Source of the DNA: Blautia schinkii
Lineage (GTDB): Bacteria; Bacillota; Clostridia; Lachnospirales; Lachnospiraceae
Assembly: GCF_013304825.1 (NCBI RefSeq)
Contig: NZ_JAAWUO010000013.1
Coordinates: forward strand, 1 to 64,000
DNA: 64,000 nt
Direction: 5' to 3'
Below are positions 62,022 to 64,000 of the stretch, piece by piece. The position numbers and the translations under genes were made by a program. Within the stretch, counting starts at the first letter, position 1, and each line of letters starts with the position of its first letter. The notes below the pieces were generated by a model, which was given only the letters and a program-made list of their open reading frames with translations, did not search any database and was not told the origin of the DNA.

Positions 62022-62074
62022 TGAAAAAAGACGCGTACCTTTTTATCCTCCGATAAAAGGCCGCGTCTTTTTTA
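62022..62074 (+). terminator. Terminator after the AGCS gene
   Basis: AAAAAAGACGCG pairs with CGCGTCTTTTTT, with a further CTTTTATC/GATAAAAG pair within. It can serve in both directions. Confidence 0.85.
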
Positions 62075-62097
62075 TGATCCTCTTCACTTTATTTTCT

Positions 62098-62655
62098 TTA
62101 TAACTTTCCACCATAATTCCGGTAATTCTCAATATAATCCAGAATCTCCTCCGGGTCTTTCATGAACCGGCACATACCCACAACATCTCTGGACATGAAT
62201 TTCTCACCGGCCGTATACTCCAGAAGTGCCCTCATACTGTCATAATACCCCTGAATATTATAAAGCACGATCGGCCTGTCGATCCGTCCCAGACTCTTCA
62301 ATGTCAGGATCTCAAAAAACTCCTCATAAGTACCAATTCCCCCAGGTACCACAATAGTTGCATCAGATCGGCTTTCCAGCAGATGCTTTCTTTCTCTCAT
62401 GTTCTCAGTAAAAATAAACTCTGTACAATGCTCATACAGAACTCCCGGCTGGTCAAAAAATCTCGGCGCAATACCCAGAATATAACCATTCTCTCTGTCA
62501 ACGCCCCTGGCTGCCGCACCCATCAGACCTTCTTTTCCGCCGCCGAAAACAAGACCGTGACCACGTTTTCCCATCTTGCGTCCCAGTTCCTCTGTTTTCT
62601 CATAATAAATCTTTTTCAGCTCTGCACTGGATGCTCCATATATACAAATATTCAT
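62098..62655 (-). CDS. LOG-family protein (Rossmann fold, TIGR00730)
   Basis: A 185-residue protein of the LOG/DprA-like Rossmann family. It has FGGGKEGLMGAAARG and VVPGGIGTYEEFFEILT, the PGGxGTxxE motif that holds the catalytic Glu for cytokinin-nucleotide phosphoribohydrolase-type activity. Bacterial members hydrolyse nucleoside monophosphates such as AMP to base and ribose-5-phosphate. Its start overlaps the stop of an amidotransferase remnant (ATGA). Confidence 0.9.
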   Translation of the reverse strand: MNICIYGASSAELKKIYYEKTEELGRKMGKRGHGLVFGGGKEGLMGAAARGVDRENGYILGIAPRFFDQPGVLYEHCTEFIFTENMRERKHLLESRSDATIVVPGGIGTYEEFFEILTLKSLGRIDRPIVLYNIQGYYDSMRALLEYTAGEKFMSRDVVGMCRFMKDPEEILDYIENYRNYGGKL

Positions 62656-62870
62656 GCTTCTGTCTCCTTCCCTGCTGCCTCCACAAATGCCCGAAGAAGC
62701 TTCAGCTGCTCCGAAGAATCATACATCATCTCCGGATGCCACTGCACTGCCACTGCAAATGGATGATCATTTATCTCTGAATATAACTTTTGCCGGCCTC
62801 TGCACATGATACTGGCAAAGACCGGCTTTCCGTCATTTCCGATACATCTGGAGTGTATCCGGAAATGCCT
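62652..62870 (-). pseudogene. Remnant of a class I glutamine amidotransferase (peptidase C26/PuuD-like)
   Basis: The minus-strand frame reads NDGKPVFASIMCRGRQ, similar to the catalytic Cys loop, and then almost at once EINDHPFAVAVQWHPEMMYD, the region with the catalytic His and Glu, and ends at a TGA overlapping the LOG start. About 50 residues between these are gone, as is the first part of the gene. It is a decayed gamma-glutamyl-GABA hydrolase-like gene. No start codon is left. The 62871-62958 stretch has nothing. Confidence 0.6.
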
Positions 62871-62958
62871 GTTATTTTATTATAATCTGACATACACATG
62901 GGGTCAAGCAAATGCCGCTGCCTGAACTCCCATTTTTATACTGAGAAATTTTTTATAA

Positions 62959-64000
62959 TTATACGAGAACTTTTTCTACTGCGTTTTTCCAGCCGCTGTA
63001 TTTCTGGTTTCTTTCCTGCGAGTTCATAGATGGAATAAACTGATTACGGTTCTTCACCTCAAAAATGCTCTCCATCTTATAAAGTCCGCAGCTTAATCCG
63101 GCCATCAGGCCTGCTCCGAATGCGGAAGACTCCTCACATCTCGGAAGGCTTACTGTTGTTCCTAAGATATCACTCTGGAACTTCATCAGATACTGGTTTC
63201 TTGTAGGACCGCCGTCTACACAGAGCTCTTTTACAGTCATTCCATCTTCTGCCTTCATCATCTCAACGATATCTGTGATCTGATAAGCAATAGATTCCAG
63301 GGCTGCTTTTACAACCTCTTTCTTTCCGGTTGTCCTGCTCATTCCATAGATAATGGCTTTTGCATCGGATTTCCAGTAAGGTGCTCCCAGACCGGAAAAT
63401 GCAGGAACCAGATATGTAGTATCGTTTTTGTTTGCCTGCTCTGACATTTCCTGAGTCTCTCCCGGAGAAGTTATCAGTCCCATGTCGTCTTTCAGCCATG
63501 TGATAACTGCGCCTGTGTAGTTGATATTTCCTTCCAGTACATAGGTAACTTTGCCGTTAAGCCCCCATGCAAGAGAAGTTACAAGACCAAGATCTGACAT
63601 GATCGGTTCTGTTCCTGCGTTCATCATAACAGAGGAACCTGTCCCATATGTAGCCTTGACCATTCCCTTTTCGATACAGCCCTGTCCGAACAGTGCTCCC
63701 TGGGAATCTCCGATCACACCGCAGATCGGGATTGGAGTCTGGAAATATCCCTCAAAATCAGTTGTTCCGTACTGCATGCTGGAATCGCACACTTCCGGAA
63801 GCATATCTGCATTAATGCCAAACCAGGTGCATATCTCTTTATCCCATTTCAGGTTATGGATATTGAAAAGCTGGGTTCTGGATGCATTGGAATAATCCGT
63901 TGCATAAACCTCGCCTTTTGTCAGTTTAAACAGAAGCCAGGTGTCAATGGTTCCCAGGCAGAGATCGTTGTCTCTTTTTGCCTGTTTTACCTCTTCTACG
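62959..64000 (-). CDS. glpK: Glycerol kinase, 3' part (continues beyond the window)
   Basis: The last 346 or so residues of glycerol kinase are in the window; the start is outside. From 64000 the frame reads LCLGTIDTWLLFKLTKG and TDYSNASRTQLFNI, then GVIGDSQGALFGQGC, KATYGTGSSVMMN, LCVDGGPTRNQYLMKFQSD and a C-terminal SGWKNAV. All are FGGY-family landmarks in the usual order. It phosphorylates glycerol to glycerol-3-phosphate. It is intact over the visible part. Confidence 0.96.
   Translation of the reverse strand, partial: VEEVKQAKRDNDLCLGTIDTWLLFKLTKGEVYATDYSNASRTQLFNIHNLKWDKEICTWFGINADMLPEVCDSSMQYGTTDFEGYFQTPIPICGVIGDSQGALFGQGCIEKGMVKATYGTGSSVMMNAGTEPIMSDLGLVTSLAWGLNGKVTYVLEGNINYTGAVITWLKDDMGLITSPGETQEMSEQANKNDTTYLVPAFSGLGAPYWKSDAKAIIYGMSRTTGKKEVVKAALESIAYQITDIVEMMKAEDGMTVKELCVDGGPTRNQYLMKFQSDILGTTVSLPRCEESSAFGAGLMAGLSCGLYKMESIFEVKNRNQFIPSMNSQERNQKYSGWKNAVEKVLV

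Overview
The window looks like a chromosomal segment of an anaerobic gut Firmicute, most likely a Lachnospiraceae member. This is inferred from the gene families present: a reverse-type rubrerythrin beside a PerR-like regulator, a DUF3793 protein beside a flavodoxin, T-box leaders on tRNA synthetases, a CIRCE box, a glycine riboswitch on an AGCS symporter, and a Tneap-type I-B CRISPR-Cas locus. GC content is moderate to low and genes are tightly packed. No species can be named from sequence alone.

Layout. 0-3.1 kb: three wall teichoic acid genes (tarI, tarJ and a CDP-alditol polymerase-like transferase) on +. 3.16-13.9 kb: a 33-repeat CRISPR array and a complete cas6-cas8(Cst1)-cas7-cas5-cas3-cas4-cas1-cas2 operon, all read on the minus strand, with a recognisable promoter, a leader carrying an inverted repeat, and a decayed terminal repeat at the leader-distal end. 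A 125-nt RNA-like sequence resembling a rearranged 5S rRNA lies just beyond the cas promoter. 14.3-20.25 kb: a minus-strand block of T-box-metG-moaC-moaA-moaB, then a GC-rich inverted-repeat element, then a MOSC-TatD fusion gene. 20.3-29.2 kb: a split ThrE-type exporter, an apparently iron-regulated DUF3793-flavodoxin operon, perR and rubrerythrin (each with a PerR-like box), a large repeat-containing secreted protein, and two HD-domain proteins. 29.3-35.4 kb: T-box-ileS-glgP, the two genes overlapping at TAATG. 35.6-39.8 kb: a D,D-carboxypeptidase, a DEDDh exonuclease, a nucleoside hydrolase, and an Hsp20 gene behind a CIRCE box.

39.8-46.3 kb is an accessory, partly decayed island: a long perfect-type hairpin, a GntR-ABC transporter module with a consensus promoter and operator, a truncated phage-type primase, a YhcG/DUF1016 nuclease, a tnpV gene with an in-frame stop, hipB/hipA remnants, and a permease cut off at the island edge. 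Copies of the CIRCE region and of a TTGACCACA/TTACGACA motif occur near both ends, so the island probably arose by insertion or recombination.

46.3-64 kb: a YibE/F pair, nagE-crr PTS genes, an isochorismatase-family hydrolase, an Rpn-type remnant, a secreted transglutaminase-like protein with a 36-bp tandem-repeat linker, an esterase, a GH42 beta-galactosidase, a class V aminotransferase-fold enzyme, a YczE-type membrane protein, a glycine-riboswitch-controlled AGCS symporter, a LOG-family protein next to a glutamine amidotransferase remnant, and the 3' part of glpK, which runs off the window.

The window contains recognisable systems rather than one clearly new system. The less ordinary items are the Moco genes placed inside a metG/tatD neighbourhood under a T-box with a MOSC-TatD fusion, the 5S-like RNA by the cas promoter, the 193-bp GC-rich inverted-repeat element, and the decayed island.
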